Source: Chionis minor
Taxonomy: Eukaryota; Chordata; Aves; Charadriiformes; Chionididae
Assembly: GCA_013398295.1 (NCBI GenBank)
Contig: VZSF01008497.1
Coordinates: forward strand, 62,001-126,000
Direction of reading: 5' to 3'
Length of the DNA: 64,000 bases
The notes beneath the pieces were generated by a model. It saw nothing but the letters and a program-made list of their open reading frames with translations, had not been told where the DNA came from and made no database searches. The position numbers were made by a program, and so were the translations under genes. Below, one piece after another: positions 56,001 to 63,716 of this stretch (the first letter of the stretch is position 1; every line of letters begins with the position of its first letter).

Positions 56001-59000
56001 ACTCATATGTTTAATGTTGTTATATTGTCCAAAATGTACAAATGCATTGAACATGACTTACATTTTGTATTAGTATGACCCCTGAAGATTCTGGTTTGCT
56101 TGTGCTTTTCCCCGCCCCTTCCTCCCCCCCAGTTAATGGCAAATACAAATCTTCTTTATCTTTGCATTGTGATTCTGTTTTAGCTTTCATATTAGTGATA
56201 CTAATAAGTACTGTGGTGAATTTCTCCATAATAATAGTAAGAGGCCTACCTAACATTATCTTTCTGATCTTTCCAGATCTGAAAATGCAGGCTTTTTGGC
56301 AGTGGTGTGGTTTGGCCTCTAGAATCCCTTCACAAAAAAAAAAAAAAATAATTCCTGGGTCTCTTTGAATTTAAAAATTGTGAGGAAACTAATCTCTTTT
56401 GATTATAAAGGATTTGTTCTGTAAAGCTTCATAACCAAAACACCCAGCTTTAAGAAGTGGCATGTGCACACTAATAATGATTTATTGAAGTCAATTGATT
56501 TCAAAGATCTAGTGTTATGTCAGATTTAAACTGAAGAAATTGCAAATCAGATCTTGCATATAATAGTTGGCCACAGCTATTCTGCATAGTTGCTGATAAT
56601 TTTTTATGGAATTGATAAATCCTAGTAGTCTCAATTTAAACAGATTCATGTCACTTCCTGTCTTGTGATCATTTTTACCAGGGGAGAAATTGTAATGTCT
56701 GGTCTTGTGAATATATTTATTTTTAATTAGGTCTGCCTTGAAAAACTGAATGACATTCAATTGGCTCTGGTAATATCAAGACTTTATGAGTCGGAGTTTG
56801 AAGTATGTAGTACCTATAAATCTGTACTACAGAAGAGAATTTTGGGAAGTGTGTTTCCTGGAAAAGACAGCTCAGGAAACATGCACTGTGACCCTTTTCT
56901 GCGAAGTATGGCTTACTGGATTTTGGAAGATTATAGCAAGGCTCTTGACACTTTGATTAAACATTCTGTTGAAGATGAAGGCGGTAAGAATATGAGTATT
57001 TTGCCTGTTAGGTTGGTTTTAACTATTTGTTCATGTAAGTAGTAGTTTCTTAAAGCACAGTTTGAACAAGACCAGGTACTGCACAGTTGCTCAGTAAATA
57101 GCTTGCTGTAGCAATGTGTGTGGGTTTTATAGTAAATATAGTGATTGTTTTATTGTTATCCTATATCCTGTGAATGGATACTTAATTTGTCCTTCAAGTA
57201 TGTGAATATCAAGATAATGAGAATGGCCCTGCAGTCAGGCAGCTGTTTTTCCAGCACCAGCTTAAAGATGAAGAGACAAATTCACTTCAATAGTTAATTT
57301 GACTTCATCACAACCTAGGAAAAATTTTCTAGTTGCAATTACATGAAGTCTGGAAGACATGGTGTTTTGTAGCTTTTAGTCCTTGGGAAAAATGGTTGAC
57401 CACAATGATAAACTACCATAGAAAAGATTTTGATATTTGCTACAATGCAAAGAGGCCCACATGGTGCCTGAAATAGTATGTAAGTCTCCTAAAGTGATTC
57501 TTTCCCTTTGTTAGCTTTATAGGCCTTCCAAGAATCACTTGTATTTCCTGTATTTACTGTTCTCAAAGAAGTTAAGTATTTCAAGTCCCTAATAGTTAGC
57601 ATGCTAGCTGTTTTCAGTCCTGGTTACTAAGAGATAAATGAAGACTCGAATCCCCAGAGCTGTGTAATTAATTTTAAAAACTCATTTCAGTTGAAGTTAC
57701 ACACCGCAGGATCCTTTTGAGCAAAAGAGGGATATAGTGTTCTGTTGTTTCTGTCTTGGTCACATCCTCCTGTGTGAAATAATTTTTAAATGTTACTAAT
57801 TCTTTAATCAGCTCAATTGCTTGTTTGTGGTGTGTTACTTTATTTTCTTATGTAAACGGTGGTCTTTCATTTACCTTTTCCTATTATCTGTAGTTGTGCC
57901 GTAACTCCTGACAGAGGAAACAGTAAGAGTATATCTCAGCTAACTCGGACTCTTTGAAAGCTGTGTGAATTATCCTATGCTGATGCTTATATCTTTTCAG
58001 GGATTTTCATGTTGTGGTTTTGGACATGAAAATAAAATGTGTAGGTGCTGCACTGCTGTATAATTCATTTATTTGTAATATAATATAGTGATAGCAATAT
58101 GTACAAATGCTACGGGTTTCCTAGTTTTATTATGAGTTGCATTTTTTAAGAGGTACACAAAATAATAAATGCTAATCCAAATTTTTAAAAAATACTTAAT
58201 TTTTTCTGTAAAAATCTTTAAGATATAACATCTTATTGTCATTTAGTGATGGAGACTTCAGAAATCTAAACTGGACAGGAATGGGATCTTGTTTGACTGT
58301 AATAGAGCTGGCCTGACTGCAAGGAAAAGAAGTGGCAGCTGTTTTAAATTAAATGTCTTACCTTCAAGCTTCTCTTTTTTTGTAGTGGTTAGGTTTGGCA
58401 ATGTCCTTCCTCCCAAGATACTCAAATGAAAAGAGGGGTGCAATGAAGTTAACAATAGAATTAATATTAAGGCCTAGTAGCCTTCTGATGAACTTAGAAC
58501 TTCACAGATGGATTATTTCATACAGAATGGTAGATTTTCCTCATGATGCAATATCTTTTCAGATGAAGGAGACGGCTCATCAAGTTGTAACCCTGCAGTG
58601 TTTAACTTCTATAACTACTTAAGAACACATCCCCTTTTGTTGAGACGTCATTTTGGCTCTTCTGATGCATCTTCCACACACATTTGCCTGACAGTAGAAA
58701 ATGGACTAGCTGACAAAATCAACCTAAGCGAAAGACGGCTGTTTTTCACCACTGCATATGCTCATCTGAAAGCTGGTTGTCCTATGCTGGCCCTAGAAGT
58801 GTTATCAAAGATGCCCAAAGTTGTCAAGAGGTCAAAGTCATTCTGTAGATCCCCTAGTTTAATGGATACTAGTAAAGATTTCTCACCATCTTCTCCAGTT
58901 AAAGAATTCGAAACAAAAGACCAGTCTTCCAGTATTGATTGGTCACAGCCAATGTGGAATGGTCTAGGTTCATCTTCAGATTGTTCATCAGCAAAACATT

Positions 59001-62000
59001 CAAGTTCAACTCTTTCCTTTGACTGGAGCCAGCCAAGTGTGGTATTCCAAGATGAACAGTTGAAACTACAGTCAGATGGTGATGAAAGTGACGAAAATGA
59101 AGATTCATCCCTGGTAATGAAAGAACTAAAACCTCTGAAGAAAACTGAAAAATTATATGAAACAAGTCCTAGCTACACAGAATCTTTTAGTGTAGTTGAT
59201 GACAAAGATATTTTAAGTCCATCAGAAGATATAATTTCAGCACAGCTGAAATTTAGAGCATGCCTGAAAATTCTTACTGTAGAGCTTCGTACGCTGTCCA
59301 CTGGTTATGAGGTAGATGGTGGGAAGTTGAGGTATCAGCTTTATCAGTGGCTTGAAAGGGAAGTGGTAGCTCTTCAAAAGACCTGTGACTATAATGTTGA
59401 AGTAGAAGAGATACAGTCAGGAATTAGCGTGATGCCAGAAGAAGCTGCATTACATGAAAACACTGAAGACTTATCTGACCAGCAAAAAAACATGCTGCAG
59501 AAAGAAGACTTTCAGAAAAGACGTCATTGGCTTCTGAAATACCAGTCTCTCCTAAGAATGTTCCTTAGTTACTGTATACTTCATGGCTCTCATGGTGGAG
59601 GCTTGGCATCTGTCAGAATGGAATTAATTCTGCTCTTGCAGGAATCTCAGCAGGTACGTGGGGTAGTTTGGTTTGTGTTTTCTCTGCTTCGGGTTTGCTG
59701 TAGATTTTTTTGAATGTGGTACCTATTATTGTTGAAGTTTTTCCATTATAGCATGCACCTATTTTATAATAAATGTAACCAGTAAATGCAACATGTAATG
59801 TTTTCTGTATGTTTTGGGGGTTTTGTTGTTTAGAATCCCCTTCACTTCTTTCAAAAGTTCTTCTTTTCCCTTCAAGAAGCTGTACTATTACTCTGTGTGT
59901 TTCTTGCTTGTTTTTAGGAGCAGTCAATAGAGATACCTTCCAGCCCTCTATCAGAGCAAAGCTCCGTACCTCTCCTATTTGCTTGCACAGCTAGCGCCAA
60001 AACAGTGGTGGCTAATCCATTGCTACATCTTGGTAACTTAACTCATGATATATTACGTGCCATAATAAACCTTGACTCACCACCTCATCCAGATACTCAG
60101 AACAACAAGGTATGGGGTTTTTTTAATAGTTTGGCTTTGTTGTTGTTGTTGTGGCCCATTTTGCTGGACAACATGAATCTTTTTCTGACAGCATGAAAAC
60201 TTCTGAGGTGCCTACCTGTGACAAGTAATAAAACTGTGGAACACAAATATTTTTTGTCGTACTTAGCTTGGGCTAAAATGATGTCCACTGATTTTTACTT
60301 GTTGTTGAGGTGCTGAGCATCTGGTTGAAAAAGCTGAAGTAGAATGGCCTCTGTCAGGACTGGGTATTTGTCCACGATGACATCTGTTATGGAAAGCACG
60401 TACTGCAGTATCAGTGTCACATTTGTCTTTATGACAGTATGATCATTGCTTTGGTCATGTTAATGGTAGGCTCTGCATTTCAGTCCTAGACTTAAGTAAA
60501 ATTAAGTTTTGAAGTTAAAAACTGATTGTCAGCAAAGTGCAGTAACTCAGAGTTTTTTGTGAAACAGTATATATATGTTCAAACAGTAAAATATAGTCTG
60601 TTTTTTAAAGTTATGTTTCTGTAAGATTTCTTCTGTATTTAACCTTGGACTGGAAACCAAACATGAAGTGTTAGGTTAAATATTTCCGGAAGTTCTGTTT
60701 ATGTTAGGTCCCAAATTATTTTTACTTTCACTAGGAATTTCTGGAGAACACCGAAGAGATTGCTCAGTTCCTAGTCTGTGCTTCATTTCAGAGGAAACGG
60801 ACAAATAAGTGTAATAAACTAAACCTTCTTGATCAACAGATTCTCTAGTGCTTTACATAAGTGTTTTGTGATACATTAAGAAATGTATCAGCTATGATAA
60901 AAATAGCGATCAGTGTGATACTGAGTAAATTGTGTGTGCCTCTGAGAGGTGCGCAAGAATTGGCTGAAAACTAAACTGATTAAAATTTTCATTCTTATGC
61001 AAAGACTTTGTATTCTGAATCAGCATATTGCTGGTGTCTTATGGTATAATAGCTTGTGACTGCTGTATAGGGGTTTAATATGTTGCTGTTTCTTAATTGA
61101 AAACATTGCAGCTACAGCTGATCTGTAATTATGGGTTGGTGGGGTGAATGAGTGCTTCCCCATCCCTTTCATTGCAAGGTAGATTGGTTCATCTGAAATG
61201 AATTCTGATAAGAAATTGGCTTTGTAAGTGATGTTTGCCACTAAACACTGTTCCTCTTGTTTACTATGTTCTGTGAAACTTTGTCTTACAGATATATGTA
61301 ATGCATACATTAGCAGCATCACTCTCAGCTTGCATCTACCAGTGTCTTTGTGATGGCCACAACTACAGGTAAAGGTCTATGTAAAGTTTTTTTTAGAGAA
61401 TGGTCAACACGTTGTCTTACTATATTGATAACATAACAGATAGTGCACCAGAAGGCAGTGCTCACACCTGCCTACATCTGGAAAAGGCTATCACTTCAAT
61501 AGTTTTAAACATAACTTTTTTTTTTTTTTTTTATAAATACAGCATCCCATTTTTCTGTTTCACAGCTCATTTCAAGCAAATCAGTTCACTGGAACAGTGT
61601 ATCAGACAGTGCTATTAACTCAGCGCCATTCCCTAAGAACAGGAAGCTTAGAAGAAACAGTGACTCCCAATACAGCACCTGCTCAGTGGCCAGGTATCTA
61701 GAGTTGATTTGTTTCTTTCCTCTAAGGAAAACTTGATTGTCTGGATCCACTGTAAGAGCATGCAGCTATGATCTGGACTTTCTAGTAGTTATTTGTAACA
61801 GCTGTATGGTAAAAATGAGTTCTTAGAACAAAATTTTGTCTTCATTTTTCAAAAGCTGTAAGCTAGTAATTCTAGTTATTCACTAAGTCAAGTTGATTTG
61901 TATTGCTTTCTCTTGCTAAAAAAATGTTAGTGGGGGCTCTAGTAAACAGCAAGTAAATGGACAGTAGGGTCCTCTACTCTACTTCCTCACCCTGCAGTCA

Positions 62001-63716
62001 ACAGATCAATCTCATTATTCTAATTCCTTAATCTTGAAAGGGACTTGAAAGGCTATCTTAATTTGTGCACCATCTCAGAATGATTGTAGCTTATGTACAG
62101 CTTTTGAACTAATGTGCAACTATTGACAATGAGAATTTTATAAAGAATTATGTTTTGCTGTACTTCTAAAATTCACGTAGGACTTCAGGTAATTCTTAAT
62201 TTGTGCTGGGATCTACATTAATGAAGCTACCCTGATCATATTAGAGGGAGCGTAGGCTATGTAGTGTATGTCTGTATGAGCTTCAGTTTACAGCACTAAC
62301 TTTAGTGTAAGTTTAACCAAGAAATATACGTTCATAGTGTGGGATTTTTTTTCGATAAAAAAACTTCACGTGAAAAAAATGTTTTTGAGACCCTTAAACA
62401 GTCTTTAAGAGTCTTAAACAGTTTGCTATCTTGTTATTTCTTCTCTTCAAAATGTTCTGTCACTGAATCTACAGATTTTAGAGAGGAATCAGATCATCAT
62501 CTGTTTTATTTTTATTTCACTAGTTGCACAGTTAAATTTCTAATGAATGAGACAAGGGATTGTTAGCTGTTGTGCTTATGGAGAACATCACCTTAAACTG
62601 ATTTCTCTAATTTTTTTTAATAGCTTCACATGCTTTATGTGCAAATGGGGGAATATGGCACAAAGCAGAATTCTTTGGCCACTGCTGTTTGTATTTTCTC
62701 TTATGTGCACAAAGTGACGCAGTTGGAGCCACATCTGAAACTCTTCATGGCTTTTTGTGGGAGCATAAAAACACTACAAGATGTTTAGTACTTGAGTGAA
62801 AGAACACTTGTCAGACAATGCATAGTTCCAGTTAATATCCATCATTTTTGGTTTGTTTCACCACTGTAAAGTGGGAACATAGCATTTCAACATAGTGTTA
62901 TGCTGGAGTTACAAACCTAACTGGTGAAACAATCACTACAGGGAAGTCAATGAGCAGATCAGTATTTTTATCTGTGTATTGAATATACTGTGGAGGCACT
63001 GGATTAAAAATAGAATAAAGAGCTAACCCCTTGCTGAAAGAATTGAGGAGCCAGATAAAAGAAAGCTTGAGACATGGGGCGAAGAAAGATTTGTGAGGTA
63101 ACTCACGTGAGGTAACTAAACATTGTATCATAGAGTTTCAGTACCAGGCAGTTGAATTAAAGCTGCCAGTGTTGTATTTAAGATATATCCCAAAACCCGA
63201 GTGCTTTTTTGTGATATTTTTCTCTTATTCTTGAAAAGTTGCTATGTATTTGTTTAACTGTTAGTCCAAAACATGAAACTGTTAGAAGTAAATAACATGC
63301 CACTTTCTCCCGGATTTTTCAATTTCCTCTAAGACTTAAATTTTTTTTTACACTAGAAGGTACTTGACATTGTATGTTGCCAGTCAAAATACCCATGGAT
63401 AATCCAGAGTATGTTTTCACACACTTACATGCTTTCTCTTTTTTTAAATTCTTTTTTTTATAAACAGGAATAACAGCTCTAATACGTCTCTTGAATTCTG
63501 CTGGTGAGGAAGCCCAGCCAGGTCTCACAGTGTTACTTTGTGAAATTCTAACTGCAGTTTATCTGAGCCTGTTCATCCATGGCTTAGCAACACATTCTAG
63601 CAATGAGCTGTATAGAATTATGGCTCATCCACTTAACAACAAAATGTGGTCTGCTATCTTCGGAGGAGGAGCTCATATGCCCAGCAGAGGACAACAGCAA
63701 TTAAAGCCAAAAACTG
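16908..63716 (+). CDS. DMXL1: DMXL1, Dmx-like protein 1 (27 visible coding exons; both ends missing)
   Basis: A giant WD-repeat scaffold of the rabconnectin-3-alpha / yeast Rav1 family. Family members act in assembly of the vacuolar H+-ATPase and so in acidification of endosomes, lysosomes and synaptic-type vesicles. The exons, listed separately, join in frame into about 2,349 residues; mammalian DMXL1 has about 3,030. WD-type strands are visible at [65 protein letters not shown] and [17 protein letters not shown]. The Rav1 C-terminal-type region follows ([19 protein letters not shown] through [14 protein letters not shown]). It is DMXL1 rather than DMXL2 because the early exons read [20 protein letters not shown] and [14 protein letters not shown], and a DMXL1-type exon 8 contains [11 protein letters not shown]. 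Exon 1 is not seen, and the C-terminal quarter lies past the window. No frameshift or internal stop was found, so the gene appears intact. Confidence 0.97.
19861..21859. repeat. 1,999-bp tandem direct repeat, copy 1
   Basis: Every base I compared is identical to 21861-23859 at a fixed offset of 2,000. The open frames inside both copies also translate identically. The copies meet at a single N at 21860. Zero divergence over a unit that carries an old, mutated CR1, together with an N at the junction, points to an assembly duplication rather than a biological one. Confidence 0.95.
20040..20980 (-). mobile_element. CR1 LINE 3' fragment (copy 1)
   Basis: On the minus strand this reads as the C-terminal part of CR1 ORF2 with [32 protein letters not shown] and [20 protein letters not shown]. 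It ends in the CR1 3' tail, seen on the plus strand as TTTGGGTTGGAAGGGACC near 20055. It is 5'-truncated, as is usual for CR1. The open frame at 20321-20728 covers only part of the ORF2 C-terminus, so the element is dead. Confidence 0.92.
21860..21860. other. Single-N contig junction
   Basis: The only ambiguous base here lies exactly at the boundary between the two identical 1,999-bp copies. It is best read as a placeholder for a contig join with an unresolved overlap. Confidence 0.9.
21861..23859. repeat. 1,999-bp tandem direct repeat, copy 2
   Basis: Identical to copy 1 at a 2,000-base offset. Unlike copy 1, which stops at the N, the sequence continues past 23859 into unique intron sequence. 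The match therefore ends exactly where one contig would have run out. Confidence 0.95.
22040..22980 (-). mobile_element. CR1 LINE 3' fragment (copy 2 of the same insertion)
   Basis: Sequence-identical to the CR1 fragment at 20040-20980. It should be counted once if the 2-kb duplication is an artefact. Confidence 0.9.
24701..24778 (+). CDS. DMXL1: DMXL1 coding exon 3
   Basis: 78 bp, phase 0 at both ends, 26 codons ([17 protein letters not shown] at the start). Acceptor TTCTTCAG and donor GTAAGT. The peptide is the DMXL1-type version; the DMXL2 paralogue differs after FEP. Intron 3 (24779-27710) holds an ERVL-like solo LTR and a CR1 3' fragment. Confidence 0.95.
25048..25815 (-). mobile_element. 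ERVL-like solo LTR with perfect 5-bp target duplication
   Basis: 768 bp bounded by TG...CA with matching inverted ends: TGTCGTGGGTTTG on the left and the complement of TGTCCTGGTTTG on the right. The flanking five bases are AGAAC on both sides (25043-25047 and 25816-25820), a perfect target-site duplication of the length typical of ERVL-class elements. The LTR lies in minus orientation, judged from a degenerate TATA-like sequence at about 25463-25472 read on the minus strand and its similarity in layout to the LTR at 33153. No internal viral genes are present, so it is a solo LTR left by recombination. Two strong hairpins lie near its low-coordinate end. Confidence 0.85.
26437..26762 (+). mobile_element. 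CR1 LINE 3' fragment
   Basis: It encodes the last part of CR1 ORF2 ([19 protein letters not shown], then [13 protein letters not shown]) and ends with the CR1 tail containing ATTCTGTGATTCTGT. It is severely 5'-truncated and closely related to the 3' end of the CR1 at 30740-31978, so both belong to the same or sister subfamilies. Confidence 0.9.
27711..27789 (+). CDS. DMXL1: DMXL1 coding exon 4
   Basis: 79 bp, enters in phase 0 and leaves after one base of a Gly codon. Acceptor ACATTTCAG and donor GTAAGA. It encodes [20 protein letters not shown] and the start of a WD strand (LTWDPT). Intron 4 is 604 bp, with nothing recognisable in it. Confidence 0.95.
28394..28526 (+). CDS. DMXL1: DMXL1 coding exon 5
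   Basis: 133 bp, completing the split Gly codon and ending after two bases of a Lys codon. Acceptor TTTTAG and donor GTAAGA. It contains the WD strand [15 protein letters not shown] and the WKCIWQC motif. Intron 5 (28527-32064, 3.5 kb) carries a plus-strand CR1 at its far end; the rest shows nothing recognisable. Confidence 0.95.
30740..31978 (+). mobile_element. CR1 LINE fragment (reverse transcriptase to 3' end)
   Basis: It encodes recognisable CR1 ORF2 pieces in order: [17 protein letters not shown], the RT block [20 protein letters not shown], the FADD catalytic motif ([10 protein letters not shown]), [20 protein letters not shown], and the C-terminus [17 protein letters not shown]. It ends in ATTCTGTG repeats. 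The reading frame shifts several times along its length, so it is inactive. About 1.2 kb remain of a full CR1 of roughly 4.5 kb. Confidence 0.95.
32065..32131 (+). CDS. DMXL1: DMXL1 coding exon 6
   Basis: 67 bp. It completes a Lys codon and ends in phase 0. Acceptor TTTCATAG and donor GTAAGT. It encodes [20 protein letters not shown], a clear WD-repeat strand pair. Intron 6 (32132-34715) holds a second ERVL-like solo LTR. Confidence 0.95.
33153..33714 (-). mobile_element. ERVL-like solo LTR with near-perfect 5-bp target duplication
   Basis: 562 bp starting TGTTGTGGTTTAACCCC and ending in the complement of TGTCCGGTTTC, so TG...CA ends are kept. Flanking pentamers are GATGA (33148-33152) and GATGG (33715-33719), a 4/5 match expected of an aged 5-bp target duplication. 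A good minus-strand TATA sequence (GTATATAAAG, complement of 33461-33470) gives the orientation. It shares the stretch CTGAGCATGATG with the LTR at 25048-25815 but differs widely elsewhere, so the two are related families. No internal viral sequence is present. Confidence 0.8.
34716..34891 (+). CDS. DMXL1: DMXL1 coding exon 7
   Basis: 176 bp, entering in phase 0 and leaving after two bases of an Arg codon. Acceptor TTTCTCCAG; donor is the less common GTCAGT. It contains [10 protein letters not shown] (end of a WD repeat), [19 protein letters not shown] and RKTSKFMPR, all strongly conserved in the family. Intron 7 is 1.46 kb without recognisable content. Confidence 0.95.
36348..36537 (+). CDS. 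DMXL1: DMXL1 coding exon 8
   Basis: 190 bp, completing the Arg codon and ending in phase 0. Acceptor TTTCATTAG and donor GTAAGA. It encodes the WD strand [18 protein letters not shown], then [11 protein letters not shown] and FTNNFKRN. The block after the WD strand separates DMXL1 from DMXL2. Intron 8 (1.5 kb) has a T-run with an N at 38032 just before the next acceptor. Confidence 0.95.
38032..38032. other. Single N at the end of a T-run in intron 8
   Basis: The N follows a run of about 14 T and lies 30 bases before the exon 9 acceptor. I saw no duplicated flanks here, unlike the other N sites. A homopolymer sequencing failure is the simplest explanation. Confidence 0.7.
38062..38230 (+). 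CDS. DMXL1: DMXL1 coding exon 9
   Basis: 169 bp, entering in phase 0 and ending after one base of an Asp codon. Acceptor CTTCATGCAG and donor GTAAGA. It encodes [13 protein letters not shown], a very basic patch, followed by [18 protein letters not shown]. The Arg cluster is a family hallmark. Intron 9 is 3.4 kb (38231-41625), with no repeat I can name. Confidence 0.95.
41626..41838 (+). CDS. DMXL1: DMXL1 coding exon 10
   Basis: 213 bp, completing an Asp codon and ending after the first base of a Glu codon. Acceptor TCTGGTAG and donor GTAAAA. It encodes [18 protein letters not shown], then [20 protein letters not shown] and a variable polar tail. Intron 10 is 690 bp with nothing recognisable. 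Confidence 0.95.
42529..42782 (+). CDS. DMXL1: DMXL1 coding exon 11
   Basis: 254 bp, ending in phase 0. Acceptor TTTTCTAG; donor GTACTT is weak. It starts with an acidic, Lys-rich variable linker ([20 protein letters not shown]) and continues into the conserved [18 protein letters not shown] and [19 protein letters not shown]. The next intron is only 100 bp (42783-42882), the shortest in the window. Confidence 0.95.
42883..43564 (+). CDS. DMXL1: DMXL1 coding exon 12
   Basis: 682 bp, phase 0 in and one base of a Gly codon out. Acceptor AAATTCCAG and donor GTAAGT. Conserved blocks include [60 protein letters not shown] and [20 protein letters not shown]. It carries several propeller strands. 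Intron 12 is 518 bp. Confidence 0.97.
44083..44204 (+). CDS. DMXL1: DMXL1 coding exon 13
   Basis: 122 bp, completing a Gly codon and ending in phase 0. Acceptor ATTTTTCAG and donor GTAAGT. It encodes [20 protein letters not shown], a WD strand, followed by a Lys/Leu-rich helix-like segment. Intron 13 is 532 bp. Confidence 0.95.
44737..44826 (+). CDS. DMXL1: DMXL1 coding exon 14
   Basis: 90 bp, phase 0 at both ends, 30 codons: [20 protein letters not shown] then [10 protein letters not shown]. Acceptor TTTAAACAG and donor GTAAGA. Intron 14 is 306 bp. Confidence 0.95.
45133..45235 (+). CDS. DMXL1: DMXL1 coding exon 15
   Basis: 103 bp, phase 0 in, one base of a Gly codon out. Acceptor TTTCTTAG and donor GTAAAG. 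It encodes [20 protein letters not shown] and a Lys-rich tail. Intron 15 (45236-47310, 2.1 kb) has no recognisable gene or repeat. Confidence 0.94.
47311..47427 (+). CDS. DMXL1: DMXL1 coding exon 16
   Basis: 117 bp, completing a Gly codon and ending after the first base of an Asp codon. Acceptor TTTATCAG and donor GTAAGC. It encodes [20 protein letters not shown] and [15 protein letters not shown]. Intron 16 (1.3 kb) contains a cluster of three forkhead-type motifs at about 48289-48320. Confidence 0.94.
48762..48986 (+). CDS. DMXL1: DMXL1 coding exon 17
   Basis: 225 bp, completing an Asp codon and ending after one base of a Gly codon. Acceptor TTTTTTAG; donor GTTTGT is weak but fits frame and homology. 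It encodes a variable start, then [20 protein letters not shown] and [20 protein letters not shown]. Intron 17 is 617 bp. Confidence 0.94.
49604..51292 (+). CDS. DMXL1: DMXL1 coding exon 18 (large exon, 1,689 bp)
   Basis: Visible residues about 941-1504, from the completed Gly through [11 protein letters not shown] to ESRDRSK. Acceptor TGATTTTAG and donor GTAAGC. It carries the WD strand [18 protein letters not shown], the conserved [18 protein letters not shown] segment (here [14 protein letters not shown]), [39 protein letters not shown], a basic Ser/Thr-rich linker ([15 protein letters not shown]) and [20 protein letters not shown]. It ends in the Rav1-type region [19 protein letters not shown]. 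An acidic linker near 51061-51090 includes an FFAT-like heptad, see findings. Intron 18 (896 bp) has an LTR-like stretch. Confidence 0.97.
51402..51640 (+). mobile_element. Possible LTR remnant (ERVK-like R/U5)
   Basis: This block in intron 18 differs from its AT-rich surroundings. It has a GC-richer stretch with TCTGGGGTCCCTCTCTGG, then CTCGCAGCTGTACCTTTCA, then an AT-rich poly(A)-signal-like stretch at about 51584-51600, then CAGACACTTGAGACTGCTGC. The order resembles the R/U5 part of an avian class-II LTR. I could not find clear TG/CA ends or a target duplication, so boundaries are approximate and the call is tentative. Confidence 0.35.
52189..52299 (+). CDS. DMXL1: DMXL1 coding exon 19
   Basis: 111 bp, completing a Gly codon and leaving after one base of the next Gly codon. 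Acceptor AATTCCAG and donor GTAACT. It encodes [20 protein letters not shown] and [16 protein letters not shown], part of the Rav1 C-terminal-type region. Intron 19 (1.35 kb) has no recognisable content. Confidence 0.95.
53654..53823 (+). CDS. DMXL1: DMXL1 coding exon 20
   Basis: 170 bp, ending in phase 0. Acceptor TTATGTAG and donor GTAAAC. It encodes [20 protein letters not shown] and [15 protein letters not shown], the most conserved part of the Rav1-type region, then LRKCIEK. Intron 20 (1.19 kb) holds a splice-acceptor-like site at about 54740, discussed as a finding. Confidence 0.96.
55014..55111 (+). CDS. DMXL1: DMXL1 coding exon 21
   Basis: 98 bp, phase 0 in, two bases of an Arg codon out. 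Acceptor TTCACAG and donor GTAGGA. It encodes [20 protein letters not shown] and [13 protein letters not shown], helical and highly conserved with yeast Rav1-type proteins. Intron 21 is 708 bp. Confidence 0.96.
55820..55985 (+). CDS. DMXL1: DMXL1 coding exon 22
   Basis: 166 bp, completing an Arg codon and ending in phase 0. Acceptor ATATACAG and donor GTAATA. It encodes [40 protein letters not shown] and [11 protein letters not shown], helical-repeat-like. Intron 22 is 745 bp. Confidence 0.96.
56731..56983 (+). CDS. DMXL1: DMXL1 coding exon 23
   Basis: 253 bp, phase 0 in and one base of an Asp codon out. Acceptor TTTAATTAG and donor GTAAGA. It encodes [20 protein letters not shown], then a variable loop, then [20 protein letters not shown]. 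It continues the helical region at the end of the Rav1-type domain. Intron 23 (1.58 kb) shows nothing I could name. Confidence 0.95.
58563..59653 (+). CDS. DMXL1: DMXL1 coding exon 24 (large exon, 1,091 bp)
   Basis: Visible residues about 1771-2134. Acceptor ATCTTTTCAG and donor GTACGT. It starts in an acidic Ser-rich stretch, then [40 protein letters not shown] and [20 protein letters not shown] long disordered linker follows with two copies of the DWSQP motif, a Ser/Pro-rich phosphosite-like segment and the acidic run [13 protein letters not shown]. Then comes a conserved helical block ([40 protein letters not shown]) and [20 protein letters not shown]. Intron 24 is 264 bp. Confidence 0.97.
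59918..60109 (+). CDS. DMXL1: DMXL1 coding exon 25
   Basis: 192 bp, phase 0 at both ends, 64 codons. Acceptor TTTTTAG and donor GTATGG. It encodes a Ser/Pro-rich start ([16 protein letters not shown]), then [20 protein letters not shown] and a Pro/His-rich tail. Intron 25 is 1.18 kb with no recognisable content. Confidence 0.94.
61292..61368 (+). CDS. DMXL1: DMXL1 coding exon 26
   Basis: 77 bp, phase 0 in and two bases of a Ser codon out. Acceptor GTCTTACAG and donor GTAAAG. It encodes [20 protein letters not shown] and GHNY, a conserved helical segment. The next intron is 197 bp and includes a T-run (about 61518-61532) before its acceptor. Confidence 0.93.
61566..61693 (+). CDS. DMXL1: DMXL1 coding exon 27
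   Basis: 128 bp, completing a Ser codon and ending after one base of a Gly codon. Acceptor TTTCACAG and donor GTATCT. It encodes [20 protein letters not shown] and [13 protein letters not shown], the latter conserved in the family. Intron 27 is 1.77 kb without recognisable content. Confidence 0.93.
63468..63716 (+). CDS. DMXL1: DMXL1 coding exon 28 (last visible exon; 3' boundary uncertain)
   Basis: Acceptor TATAAACAG. The exon encodes [40 protein letters not shown] and [20 protein letters not shown], all family-conserved. The frame stays open to a TAG at 63788-63790. The residues after about 63716 ([10 protein letters not shown] and on) do not look like DMXL1, so I place the donor at GTTGGT (63717), a weak site. 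The remaining 3' exons, encoding roughly 650 residues including the C-terminal WD repeats, lie beyond the window. Confidence 0.85.

Noticed and set aside
57199..57294. Open stretch in intron 23 after a CTTCAAG acceptor-like site, considered as an alternative exon
   Set aside because: About 30 codons without a stop is easily chance. The site has no good pyrimidine tract, and exons 23 and 24 join in frame without it.
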